Part shown: positions 37,005 through 48,416 of the stretch, piece by piece | How the letters are laid out: each line of letters opens with the position of its first letter | Position numbering within the stretch: the first letter of the stretch is position 1 | Source of the DNA: Lobosporangium transversale | Taxonomy: Eukaryota > Mortierellomycota > Mortierellomycetes > Mortierellales > Mortierellaceae | Direction of reading: 5' to 3' | Assembly: GCF_002105155.1 (NCBI RefSeq) | Contig: NW_019028979.1 | Location: 806,001 to 870,000, forward strand | Length of the DNA: 64,000 bases | Made by a program: the position numbers and the translations under genes | The notes under the pieces: generated by a model | Database searches by the model: none | Told to the model about the DNA's origin: nothing | The model's input: the letters and a program-made list of their open reading frames with translations, nothing else

Positions 37005-38385
37005 TGTCCATATTTCATCAGTTGCATCTCTTCTCGACATTAACAGCCTTTTGAAGGCTCCGCAAATACTTTCACTTGTTGGCGACTTCCTCGAGCGAAA
37101 TGAGGTTCTAAACTGTATCTGTGTTTGCAAGACATTTCACCTTAATCTTATCAAGTTCATCTGGAGAGAATCATTGTCCCTCCAAAACTCCGTATATCGC
37201 CGCTACCCTGCTGGCGAAGTACTCATGACCTACAAGGTATACATTGAGAAGCTTAGATTCAAAGTACCCATCCTTCCAATTGAGCATTAGTCATTGCAGG
37301 GATGTACCCGCCTTCCGCCCATCATATCCGAGGGACTACAGTACAGAGCAGCAGGCGTCTTGGAATTAATCAAGACTCACAATTCCACCATCACCAGGTT
37401 TTGTATAAGAAGCATCCAAACCTTATGTGGAGCCTGAGTGGCGCTACTTGGTTGTACCAACCTTAACCGGAAGTCTCTGGCACTGATATAGGTGATGGAG
37501 TTGATACTCTCCTTCAAGTTTGCAAAAAACTTCGACTCTTGAGCTTGGAAAGTACATTCATACAGCGGCTACCCATCGGCTTCCAGAATAGCGAAACCAT
37601 CGAATACAATTCCCCAATATATGCACACTATATATTGACAAAGTTTGGATGAAGGACCCCCCACATCCGTACACACCATCATATTGCCTTGGCATGTTAG
37701 TGAGGAGATGTTCAGGATTGGTTGCATTTGTAGTCGCCTCCAGTTAATCGGAGTCTATGGTTTAATATTACCTGAACCGATTTACTTTTGAATTTGCTCA
37801 AGGCACATAACTCTATCATTACCAAGGTTACCCTAGAAGATGCTCAAAGCCCACAAAAGCTCTAGTTGAGACACTGTTGCTCGATGAACGAAGCATTGGG
37901 ACTGACGGTATTGTTCAACAGATTCTGTCTAATTGCCACAACTAAAGCAGCTGAGTAAACTTAGAATCAAGCTGACAGAGATTACCGATGGAGCAAAATG
38001 GGCATACAATGGATTGACGAGTTTGATGATCAGAGGGCTGAAGAAAGCATGGTGAAGACGCGCGTTGTGTATAAACAGCTAGGTTAATTGATTCAGCTAT
38101 GTTCTCTTAGCCTGAGAGTGTGGGACACAAGGAAAACGAATGCTGAACTTCAGATTAAGAGTAGGTCTGGATGAACTAGCTGACCTGAAGAGTCTTTGTT
38201 TCCACGAAAACTGTCACCAGCCAACGCAGCTTGAGGATGCGATGTGGATTGTGAACAATTGATCAAGTATCAGATACTTGTATGGTCGTGTGTGCCAAGT
38301 GCTTGGTGGAGACGAAAAACTTTGGTGCATGAGTCTCTCAAGTCGCATAATATATACTTTGGCCGATAGTCTAAAAGAAACAAAT
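37005..38385 (+). pseudogene. F-box/LRR pseudogene (paralogue E)
   Basis: The F-box is readable (LERNEVLNCICVCKTFH, then NLIKFIWRES), but the conserved start codon reads ATT (about 37039) instead of ATG. A stop follows at about 37288, and more frame changes, stops and internal deletions follow. Recognisable family pieces remain along the whole length: LELIKTHNSTITRF (about 37360), the CLGMLVRRC segment (about 37690) and IRYLYGR near 38280. About a fifth of the normal length is missing. It is an old full-length copy in decay. Confidence 0.85.
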
Positions 38386-39307
38386 AAATACACTGTCAAT
38401 TCACAACCTAGGATAGTGGGTAAGAACCTTGAGCATGAACCTTCTAATGTCTATCTACTTGCTGATGGTTTTGAATGACCTTGATGATAATGATAAATAG
38501 TAATAAATGTGCATTGCTAATATATATATAGGAAGAGTTGCGAAATAAAACCCTTTGCAATTTGCAGTTGTGTCAAACTCATTGTTTATGGATAATCCAA
38601 TGAGTAGCGCAGTTCGCCTCTATGGGATATGGTTTAGTTGTCAAAGCTTGTCATTGTTTGGTTCTCATTAAACAACCTTCGGCAACGGCCAAACAGGACA
38701 AAACACTGTAATTTAATCCTGTTATAAAGGCTCCATGCCATTTTGTGCAGAGATTTATATAATCTACGAAGCCTTTCCTATAGGAATAGCCGGACTACCA
38801 TTCAATGTTGAATAGGTGCATACAACTTAAGCAATCCAGACAAAAAGAAAGAAAGGAAATATGGCTTGTTCAAAATCGACTATAGAAGTGAAGAAGGATT
38901 GTTTGAAACCATTTCTAATAAGAGAGCTCTAACAGCTGTGGGTATTAGCATTCCATGAATCATTGTATACTATCGATACTCGAGAAATAGAGGTCGTTTT
39001 TAGATAAACTTGTTCAAATTAAAAAAAAAAAAAGTAAGGCTCCAGCGCGGTTTTGAAGATAGTAGTAGGCGAATGCTGGACAGAGGGCGATGTCTTGCCG
39101 TTACGCTGACTAGCTGCTGGCATGAATACAGGAACGTCAACTGATCTCATCAAGACATACAAACCATGATATCCAGCATGGCAACAGTAAACGATTTCAT
39201 TTTGATTTGAAAAGATATTGAAACTAGCCAGCCACAGAACGTGTAACCGTTCGAAAAAAAGAGCCAACGAACATGTCTACATTCCTTTTGCATCATCTCT
39301 TTGCAAC
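38386..39307. other. duplicated F-box 3' and 5' flanks
   Basis: 38690-38960 resembles 41190-41480 and part of 51970-52100 (shared CATTTTGTGCAGAGAT-like block). 39060-39120 has the GGCGAATGCTGGACAGAG block found before other copies. No independent gene is supported. Confidence 0.5.
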
Positions 39308-39311
39308 ATGA
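39273..39311 (+). other. upstream ORF overlapping the start of F-box copy F
   Basis: ATG TCT ACA ... ACA TGA codes 12 residues (MSTFLLHHLFAT). Its TGA overlaps the main ATG as ATGA. If the leader includes it, it could lower or couple translation of the main frame. Confidence 0.45.
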
Positions 39312-40861
39312 GCAATCTAAAATTGAATCCTCTGGAGATTCTAGAAATCATTTCACTCATTGGCAGCTTTCTCGATCGAAAGGATCTTCTAAACTGTCTC
39401 TGCGTCTCCAAAACTTTTCATGGAGCTCTTATCTGGCACATTTGGAGAAAAATCATAGTCAGACGACACGGACCTTTCACCCCCACTGGCGAAGCACTAC
39501 AGAAGCACAAGGAATATATTGAGAAAATTCACTTTATATACCCTCAAAAGGATATTCCAGAAGAGTATGGGTCATTGCAGGGATGTATTCGCCTCCAGTT
39601 TATACAAACCAGCAGAATATCACCGCGCGAACCGGCTCCAACTCGTTTTTTAAATCTAATCAAGGCCCACAACTCTACCATTACCAAAATTAACCTAGCT
39701 TATGTTCAGAATTCACAATTGCTCTGGGAGACACTGCTTGGATGCGCCAACTTCAATCGCTTGAAGGTTGCCTCTATGTGTATAAATGATGGGGTCGACA
39801 TATTCTTTCAAGTTTGCAAGAAACTTGGGTACTTGGATTTCAAAAATGTATCCATACGCCAGCTACCTACCGACTTCCTAAGTGGTGAGGCCAGCGAGTA
39901 TACTTTCCCAAATATGCACACGTTGCGTGTTGACGATGTTCGGATAGATGACCCTCCACATCCGCACACCTCACCATATTGCCTCGGCACGTTGGTGAGG
40001 AGATGTCCAAACTTGTCCACACTTGAGTATAGAGAATGCTACCCGCGCATAGACGTCCGTGATAAATTCTACAATGAAGCGTTTTTTCACCATTCTTGGA
40101 CTCTGGACAATTTGTCAGAGCTGTCTTTCCCTAGCATAGGGATAAAAGACGAAGATTTGGCGGCACTTCTCAGACGGATGACTGAATTAAGACGGTTAGA
40201 TATCCCATGTTGTGATTTTGGCCAGCTCTCTCTGCAAGCATTACTAGCGGACGAACAAGAGATATTGTATAATGGACAAGTGGTACGAAAAATAAGGCTT
40301 CGGAGACTCTGTGAGACGGTTGAGATATTGATGCTCGATGTTCGCAACAAGATAGATGGGCTTGTTTATACTATTTTGTCTAACTGCCCACGATTGAAGC
40401 GACTGTGTGGACCTAGAATCATGGTGACAGAGATTGTCGATGGAGCAGAGTGGGTTAGCACTCAACTGACTGACCTGATTATCACTCTAGTGGCAGACAT
40501 TGACCAAGAGACTGAAGAAGGCATGGCAAAGACACGGATTGTGTTCAAACAGTTAGGTAAATTGACTAGACTACATTCTCTTTGTCTAACAGCTTGGGTT
40601 AGGTCAATACGGACACTTGACTTGCAGTTAAGAGCAGGTCTGGATGAACTGGCCAATCTGAGAAGTCTGTATACGCTAAGTTTCCGAGATGATTTTCACC
40701 AACAAATGCAACTTAAGGATGCGACATGGATGGTGAACAATTGGCCAAGCATCAGATACTTGTATGGTCGCGTGAACTGGGAGTCGGATGAGAATGGAGA
40801 GGATATAAATACTTTGGTACAGAGCTTTCTTAAATCGCACAATATATATTGTTTCCCCTAG
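39308..40861 (+). CDS. F-box/LRR protein (paralogue F, intact)
   Basis: Single exon, 517 residues. F-box at about residues 6-50 (LEILEIISLIGSFLDRKDLL, then CLCVSKTFHGALIWHIWRKI). The LRR part contains CPNLSTLEYRE, GLDELANLRSLYTLSF and ends WMVNNWPSIRYLYGRVNW. The start is the ATG in TTTGCAAC; no upstream in-frame ATG exists. Closest relative in the window is the broken copy I (53150-54540), with shared segments such as LLNCLCVSK, GEALQKHKE and ANFNRLKVAS/INLNHLEVIS. Expected SCF substrate receptor; substrate unknown. Confidence 0.85.
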   Translation: MSNLKLNPLEILEIISLIGSFLDRKDLLNCLCVSKTFHGALIWHIWRKIIVRRHGPFTPTGEALQKHKEYIEKIHFIYPQKDIPEEYGSLQGCIRLQFIQTSRISPREPAPTRFLNLIKAHNSTITKINLAYVQNSQLLWETLLGCANFNRLKVASMCINDGVDIFFQVCKKLGYLDFKNVSIRQLPTDFLSGEASEYTFPNMHTLRVDDVRIDDPPHPHTSPYCLGTLVRRCPNLSTLEYRECYPRIDVRDKFYNEAFFHHSWTLDNLSELSFPSIGIKDEDLAALLRRMTELRRLDIPCCDFGQLSLQALLADEQEILYNGQVVRKIRLRRLCETVEILMLDVRNKIDGLVYTILSNCPRLKRLCGPRIMVTEIVDGAEWVSTQLTDLIITLVADIDQETEEGMAKTRIVFKQLGKLTRLHSLCLTAWVRSIRTLDLQLRAGLDELANLRSLYTLSFRDDFHQQMQLKDATWMVNNWPSIRYLYGRVNWESDENGEDINTLVQSFLKSHNIYCFP

Positions 40862-41511
40862 GCTAATAAAGCAAAGAAATACACCGTCATCACATAAGAG
40901 CCTTAAATAAGGGCCTTCCAATGGGTATCTACTTCCTGATGATCGTGGTGCGACCTTGGTGAGATGATAAAAGTCTCTATAGTATTAATAATAACAATTA
41001 AAAAGCATTACACGTTGTAGGAAAATAGACAACGGTGTAGTAAGATTTTCGAGATAAAAAAAAGGATCTTCGCAATCTGTTACGATTGCACTAGCGAATA
41101 GCACATTTACTCTACTTGCTTTACGAGATATGTTCTAGTTGCCGAAGCTTGTCATTGTTCGATTCTCATTAAGCGGCCCTCGACAGGTGTCAAACAGGTA
41201 CAACATTGCGACTCAACTTTGTCGTCTAGGCTCTGTGTCATCTTGTGCAGATATGAATTTATAGTCAACGAGGTCTCTTCGACCTAGATAGTCGACTCCC
41301 ACCCTAATAAACTCAGAAATGTTGTGCAGGCGCATATCCATGCGATAGAAAAAGATATAAGTTAAGCAATTCAGGTAAGGGATGAGGAAAATATGATTGC
41401 TGAAAAGTGAATGTATAGTTGAGGAAGACATAGTTCGATGCCATTAACATGAGGGTTCTAGCAGTTTTGAGAGTTGCATTGCAAGAGTCAATGAAATGCA
41501 TGAGTGCACCC
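40862..41511. other. shared F-box 3' flanks
   Basis: Downstream of F (plus) and of fragment G (minus). 40880-41020 matches the 3' flanks of C and K (for example the AAAAAGCATTACACGTTG block). 41200-41480 matches 38735-38960. No gene. Confidence 0.5.
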
Positions 41512-41766
41512 TCACAACTTTGTATGCTTCTTTGAGAAACGGCCTCCAAAACCAAACTTTTCAACGTATCTCTTGTGTTTCAGCAGTAGTTCACCAACAA
41601 GGAAGCTAGGCCTGATATGGATGTTTCTCCAAAGAGATCTGGTAAGAGCACGATGAAAAGTGGTGGAGACGCGAATACAATTCAGAGGGCCTTTTCGATC
41701 AAGTAATTCACCAGTGAGGATGAGAATCTCTGAAATATTTAAATGAGCCATGTTAAAGCTGTTCAT
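41512..41766 (-). CDS. F-box-only fragment (paralogue G, truncated)
   Basis: An intact 84-residue frame begins at the ATG in the TTTGCAAC context and carries a full F-box (LNISEILILTGELLDRKGPL, then CIRVSTTFHRALTRSLWRNI). It continues to KRYVEKFGFGGRFSKK and ends at a stop; the LRR domain is missing and downstream DNA is unrelated to it. A TATA-like CCCTTTTATA (41818-41827, TATAAAAGGG on the coding strand) lies about 52 bases upstream. If expressed it could bind Skp1 without substrate, but it may equally be a dead remnant. Confidence 0.55.
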   Translation of the reverse strand: MNSFNMAHLNISEILILTGELLDRKGPLNCIRVSTTFHRALTRSLWRNIHIRPSFLVGELLLKHKRYVEKFGFGGRFSKKHTKL

Positions 41767-43750
41767 GTTGCAAAATGATGCTACGGATAGGTCACAAAGA
41801 CCTCATTGCCAGTAGGACCCTTTTATACACGAAGCGGTGATTGGTGGTTTTCATTTTAATCACATGCAGCGAACGAGTTGATGCTCCGCCACGGCCAGCT
41901 TTTGCTTCCACAGCTCTAGTAAATTAGGGTTATGGGGGAAGTACTCGCTGGGCCATAGATCGCAGATATTAGCGAGAAGCCGTTATTGATGGTGTTTATC
42001 GCTTCTTCAAGCAAAGACAAGTTAACAGGTATTTGATCGTCCTCTTCTTACTAGAAGGATCCTCATTGATGGTCACGTACAGAGCCTTGCAGATAGAAGA
42101 AATAGCGAGAGCGAGATAGATAGGCCAGGCTTGGCAGTCTTTAATAGCCTTGAAGATGGTGGAGGGAATAGGCATGTGTGCATGCGTGATTTCGATAGTC
42201 GGTACAATCTATGAGATGATATAGTAGTTACAATAAATGGCATACACGGTACGTTATGGACAAGTAACTATATATATAACAATCAAAAGTATTAGATGAA
42301 AGTAATAGCAGAGAAATTGAAGCGGAAGGGCACGGGGGTTATATGAAGAGATATCAGGATAACTGAAGACGACCTGTGATTACAGCGAATTTTTGCGACA
42401 ACATTCCATGTATATGTATTCCGGGTATGCTTCCTTGCTATTCTCTGTAGAATATTGACGCTTTTGTGCGTCTGTCATTGGGGCTTATTGGTAGTTATGG
42501 CTGAGGCTGCCTTAATCAGGGAACAGATATCTACAGAACATGGTCGGAAAAGAGTGTTCATCAATTATTATAAGCGTTATACGAAAAAAAAAAAAAAAAA
42601 AAAAAAAAAAAACAAAGACGTATCTTCTGTCTCTGCCATATGTGACAAACCAATGTTCGCTGAACTGTATAGAGGAAGATCAAGATAGCCAATCTCCTTG
42701 ATGCAGTAGAATGAATCAGCCCAGGTTGTACCAGAGCCAGGGGATAACGGAAGCTCAACAAGGCGGAGTTTGAAATTGGTTGAGTACTAGGCGCCTGAAT
42801 CGCTCCGTGGACATGAGGTTGGATAAGGATGAGAGAGGGGATATTTGCCTAAAGCTATTTTGATGGCACAAAAGATTCGTAAAAAGGAGGAAGCGTTGCA
42901 GAGATAACCGAGGAAAGAGACGGAAAAACCTCATTGTGGAAGGGTTTTCTAATATTTGTATGGAAAGGAGGACCATCGGAACGTTTCTTTTACTTTATGA
43001 ATATTTACATGGACAGAAGCCATTGGGACATTTTGGAAGCTTTTCTTCACTCAGGCCTAATGGCTCAAGCAAAATGATGCTGGAGACGTTGGCTTCATTG
43101 TCATCTTGAACTCTTTTTTTCTTTTTTTTTGTGGATTAAAGTGTTTGGGACGTAAAATGATGCAATGTGATTAATGTGATTAGCATTCCAAGTACTGTGC
43201 ACTGATGTGAAAAACCTTAAAATGTGTATGACCCCTGGCCTTTGTCATCTTACATACGCTTATTCTTTATCTTTTTTTTTTTTTTTTTTTTTTTTAAGGC
43301 ACCATTCCTCTCCTCTCTTCTCTTCTCTCCCCTCCCCTCTTCTCTTTGCTCTTTGCCTTGCTCACACACTCTTCCTCTCGTTCATTAACTTGTCTTCATT
43401 CATTCAATTGTTCATTTTGAAGTGAAGCTGACTTTTTTTTTAAGTGTCAGCCCTAAAAATCTTATTTCCCTTTGACATTTTGTCTGGGCTTATTTCTGAT
43501 TGCGAATCCCCGCTTGGTGTCTCGCCCACACTAGTTTTTTTCCGACATTTATTCCTGGCATAGACACTCTTTATTCTCAATCAACCTCTCTTTTTACAAA
43601 GCCTGCCTTTCCTCGGTTCTCTTTTTTCTTCTCCTTTTCTCTTTCATTTTCTCTTTCTCCTTCACCTACACCCACTCTCTTTTTCCGTAAATACTTCTTC
43701 CTTTTTTTTTTTTTGCCTTTATCCTCTCATACCCCAGTTAATTTATAAAG
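41767..43750. other. intergenic region with remnants
   Basis: The left end is the promoter of fragment G. On the minus strand about 41998-42208 is open after a possible acceptor and reads plausibly (IFKAIKDCQAWPIYLALAIS), but no partner exon or family was found. 42630-42740 matches 24145-24250. An A28 tract lies at 42584-42611 and CT-rich runs at 43310-43700 lead into the next gene. Confidence 0.4.
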
Positions 43751-44043
43751 ATGGGTTGGACACCAATGGGACCGGACCTCGATACCTGTGGGATGACCAA
43801 TTGGGTTGGATCCTTTGATCCCATCATGTTCATCTATTTTATGCTCGCAACAGTCTTGATCCCATATCCGGTTTATGTTGTTGTCGCCACGGTCTTTAAT
43901 TGGGAGCACCTTGCAAAGCGACCCGCCAGACATTATCAAGACCTTCTCCATGCGACTTCATATGGTGTTATTGTGTTCATCTTTGGGAATTACGCACGGA
44001 CATTAAAGTAAGTTTTGGGAGGTCATTGGATCATCCACGTGTA

Positions 44044-44078
<35 letters not shown>

Positions 44079-45302
44079 CAAGCTGACCATACTCATGGAG
44101 ATTGTACACTAGCTGGATCACCGTCTTGGCTTTCTGGATTACATGGCCATGCTATTCAGTAAGCAAAGAGTTTACCCGATCTGTGTCTATATTCATGTAT
44201 AACATAACATGGATTTCTATAAAGCTAATCCTCTGACGACTTGTAAAAAAAAATCTTTTTTGTAAAGATGATTGCAGAACTTGACTTCGCTAAGACATCG
44301 TTACCGTCGTGGAAGTCGTGGCCATTTGGAATGTATGCATTGTTTGCAGGAGCTACGGGAGTTGTTTTGGTATTTGCAGGATTCCATATATATCTTGGAG
44401 TGGATCTCAACAAGACCGTGCCTGGGTTCTTGGGCTATTACTTATTAGGACTATTGGTCCCTGTGATCCTGACATTGATCGGGTATGCATGCTTGAAACA
44501 ACAGAACATGGATGCGTTTGGGCTATCAAAGGTGTATAATGGTATGTTGAGGCTGCGGTGGAGATGGAGCACACGTAAGGCCAGGCGTGGATTAGAGAAA
44601 CAAAGTAGATTGGAAGCAGCAGCAGCGCCAAAGGTACCGACGATCGATTCAGGAAGTGCAGCAGCGCCGGCAGCAGCGGATCAGCAGGTGCAACAAGATC
44701 GATCAGAGCAACAGGATCAACAACCATCAGGTACAGTTGTAGTCCGAATGGATAACCATTATCAACAACAATCGAGTCATCATGTCAGTCGTACAGGGAG
44801 CCTTGATCCCTTGGTGGATTCCTCTAGTAACCTTCGTTATTCTTCTTTGGAAAATATTGACAATGCCAATGCCAATGCCAATGCCAATGCAGCTGGGGTT
44901 GAAACTGGAGCAGAAACTAAACCTGCAGCTGGAACTTCTACTGCTTTACAGACAGTAGAAACAGGAGTTGTTGTTGAACCATATAAATCCTATGTCTGGT
45001 CCGTGGCTGTTCCAGGATACTTTCATCCACACCACTGGCAGCTATTTTATATCCTCGCTTTCTTTACTCGATTTGAGCATTGGGTTTCAAGAGTGGGTGG
45101 TGGCATTGTTCTGGGCTGTTACATGCAAGGTGTCATGGGTAAGTACTAGGAGCAATTTTTTATTTTTGTTGATGTTGCTGCTTCCAAAGTCTGTCATCTG
45201 ATAATTGACTTTTTTTTTTTACAAATGTATTTCCCACCATGCCCTAATGGATGTAATGATATAATGATAGCCTATGGCTACGACTACCTAATTGAAGAGT
45301 AG
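43751..45302 (+). CDS. multi-pass membrane protein of unknown function
   Basis: Four exons (43751-44007, 44113-44158, 44268-45138, 45271-45302) give 401 residues. Hydrophobic helices are seen at about residues 25-50 (PIMFIYFMLATVLIPYPVYV), 67-80, 87-100 (WITVLAFWITWPCYS, split over exons 2-3), 119-140, 150-170 (two close helices) and two near the C-terminus (QLFYILAFFTRF, VGGGIVLGCYMQGVMAYGYD). A long polar loop rich in Gln, Ser and Ala lies between; it includes an (AN)n stretch coded by an AATGCC repeat. The conserved-looking ends (WFHPHHWQ-like PGYFHPHHWQLFY and AYGYDYLIEE) suggest a real family, which I cannot name. Confidence 0.75.
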
Positions 45303-45601
45303 TTTAAAAAAAAAGATGTCATTCTCGTCGTTATAAATATAATGTTTTATATATAAATTTACACTAATTAATTCCTGTTTGGGATGGGATGGGAATGGGG
45401 ATATCATTTCAGTCATGTCATAATGCAATAGCGCGAGTCGCAACAGATCCTTTTGACCAAGTCTAGGCCCAAATGAAACATGTCTTTACAGCGGCTTGAT
45501 TTCTTTATTGCCTGCCTTTCAACTTCACTTTCCCACTTGCTACGACACCCTTACAACCACAACAACGGCAAACTATTTCTAAAAGTTCACTGCACTGAAC
45601 C
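45303..45601. other. short spacer before NAD kinase
   Basis: 300-base spacer between two plus-strand genes, with the 3' end of the membrane-protein gene and the promoter of the kinase. No gene is seen. Confidence 0.45.
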
Positions 45602-48235
45602 ATGAGTTTCGCGCTCAAGCTAACTCATTCCCAAAACTCAGTTCATGTATTGGTCGCTGGTAAATTGAATTGTGCAAGCATCCATGTGTGAATCTTGAAT
45701 TGGCATTGTAAATGTTAATTTTTACACTCTTTGAAAAATGACTGGGTTAGTAAAAATTGTCTCTTTCTTTCCTTCTCCTTCCTTGCTCCTCCTCTCTCTC
45801 TCTCCAAAGATCTTCAACCGAGCACTATCTACAGACGGTTCTTGAAAGAATTCCCTGACTGTCTTGAACCACAACCACTCCTTCGATGGCTTGATCATGA
45901 CGGCGATTGGATCCCAATTCGTCAAGGTGATTTAATATCCCTTTTCACAATTTTTATTCTTTTGATATTGTTTATCCATTAGTCGACCCGAATGATTAAT
46001 AAACAAACAAATATGCAAATTTGCTTAATTTATTCAACCCTGCCTGCTTTTAGATGACAAGGATTTAGAGACGATTTTAAGCAAAGAGATTTCAAAGAAA
46101 GGAATAATCCATATTCAATCCGGAGAAGTTGACGGGATATTTGAACCTGCTCAAATAGGCACATTGTTGAATCGGTAATTTTTGATCCATTAGATAAAAG
46201 AAGTTCGAGTTTTAATCATCAAGAGTTTTAATCATCGAGAGCTTAATCATTAATCTGGCTTTTTATTTTTTATTTTTTAAAAAAAATTATTTTCTCTATA
46301 CAGGTATGAACAAGTCATGATATTGTTTGATCAGCTCTATCGAACAGTTGTGAAGGTTAGTCATTCTTACTTTTTCATTTACATTTTTTTGAGATACTCT
46401 TCATAATAACATCTTTATTTCTTTTTAGCTCCCTCCGATTTCCAGTATTCTAATTGTGACAAAACCAGATCCAAAGTTGACAAAGATGACCAGAGTACTC
46501 ACAAGGTGGTTATTGGAGAGATTCCCAGAGGTTACCATCTTTGTAGACAAGAAACTTCAGGAGCGACCTTCGTTTAAATATCATGAATTTCTAGAACATC
46601 ATCCAACTTGGAAGGACCGACTTCAATTCTGGACCTTTGAATGTCACAAGAAATCATCCAAACAAATTCACCTTGCTGTCACATTAGGAGGCGATGGCAC
46701 TGTCCTCTACACTGCCTGGATGTTCCAGAGTCGTGTTCCGCCTATTGTATCTGTAAAGCGAAAAGGAAAAAAAGTGAAAAAGGACTTGTTTTTGTTGTAC
46801 GAGACGTAATAGCTTGTTTTACTAATCCAAACTTTTTTTTATTTTTTTTTTTTTTTTTATTTTTTTTTTTTTTTTTATTTTTTTTTTTTTTTTTATTTTT
46901 TATTTTTTTATAAAAAAAAGTTTCATCTCGGAAGTCTAGGTTTCTTGACCAATTTTAACTTTGAACATTATCAACAAACCATGACCAATATTCTTCGTGG
47001 CGAAGGGATGAACCTCAATATCCGCATGAGACTACAGTGCTCTGTTTATAAATACAAGGATATCACTCAACACTTAAAAGTCAGCAACATCAAGAATAGA
47101 AGGGACAGCAGTGTCGACAACACGAGTAGTAGTAGTAGTAATAGTAGCACAAGTAGCAATAATGGTAGCAATAACGCCAGTACAGGTCTCGTCACCAATC
47201 TTCAACTCAACTCTAATGAAAACATCGCTTCTACGGCAAGCCTCGCTAGTAACGACAACGTTGTTGTGCTTGATAATGATGGTGGTGATATTGAGATTGG
47301 CAATGACAGCGACAGTGACAGTGAGAGTGACAGTGACGGCGATAGCGAAAGAAACAATCATCGTCTAAAGGAGTTGGCAGAACAATACAGGAAAGCCGAG
47401 ATTATGCGCAAAGTTAAGGCGATGGATTCGAAAAGTGGAGCAGAGGTAGCAGATCTTGAGTCCTGTCATGAAAACGGACATGCCCTCATCACTCGAATCC
47501 CAAAACCCAATATTGAAGAGTTCATGACTCCCTCCGACTCTTATCACGTATTGAACGAAGTGACCATGGATCGTGGATCTAATGCAGGAATGTTGCAGCT
47601 GGAGCTATTTGTGGATGGAAACCCGGTGACGACCATCTTGGCAGATGGACTTGTCATCGCTACCGCTACAGGCTCGACAGCATATTCGGTAATTTTATTA
47701 TTATTATTATTTATAATTTTTTATGATAGTGATGATCGATCCATGACTGATATTAAAGTGTATATATACTTTATTTCTAAAAAACCATTAGCTCTCGATT
47801 GGAGGTTCATTGATCCATCCGGATAAAAACTCAGTTATTATATCGCCTATTGCGCCTCACTCCTTGACTGCACGGCCTATGATTATCCCTGGAACCAAAC
47901 ACCTGCGTATCTGTGGTATGTCACCAAGGAAAATCCGATCAACATTTCCTATGATGAATAATGATGAAGATGATGGCCTTAATCATTTTTTTTTCCTCTT
48001 CATTCAAATCTTGTATTTAGTGCCTGCCACTAGTCGAACGACGGCTTGGTTATCGTTTGATGGTCGACATCGTCAGGAATTGGGGCGTGGGGACTCAGTT
48101 ATGATCACAGCATCAAAATATCCAGTCATGACGATTTGCCGACGGGACCAGAGCACGGATTGGTTCACAGGATTGACACAAGTCCTGAACTGGAACAGTC
48201 GTGTTATTCAGAAGCCATTGGGATCCCATTTGTAA
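45602..48235 (+). CDS. NAD kinase with N-terminal PB1 domain
   Basis: Eight exons (45602-45659, 45810-45926, 46054-46174, 46304-46355, 46429-46752, 46921-47688, 47792-47915, 48021-48235) give 592 residues in one frame. Residues 1 to about 85 look like a PB1 domain: FALKLTHSQNSVHVLVADL at the start and the acidic OPCA-like motif LDHDGDWIPIRQDDKDLETI. The kinase domain begins at about 117 (ISSILIVTKPDPK); GGDGT is at 203-207, FHLGSLGFLTNF at 225-236, NEVTMDRG and ADGLVIATATGSTAYS near 437-480, and the end DWFTGLTQVLNWNSR is family-typical. Between residues about 278 and 424 there is a Ser/Asn/Asp-rich insertion. The enzyme makes NADP+ from NAD+ and ATP. The N-terminal part is not a targeting signal, so a cytosolic place is likely. 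Confidence 0.9.
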
Positions 48236-48416
48236 ATAAAAATGAAAAGAAATATATTTAATAGCTAGGGATGGTTAAAGCATATGTTGTCCACGTGATT
48301 ATTTGTATAATTGTATTATATTCATGTAAATTAAAAGACATGGATGAGATCTCCGAAATATGTCTATCCTTGCAAAAAAAAAAACGAGAACAATAAATAA
48401 ATGTGTATCGACTAGA

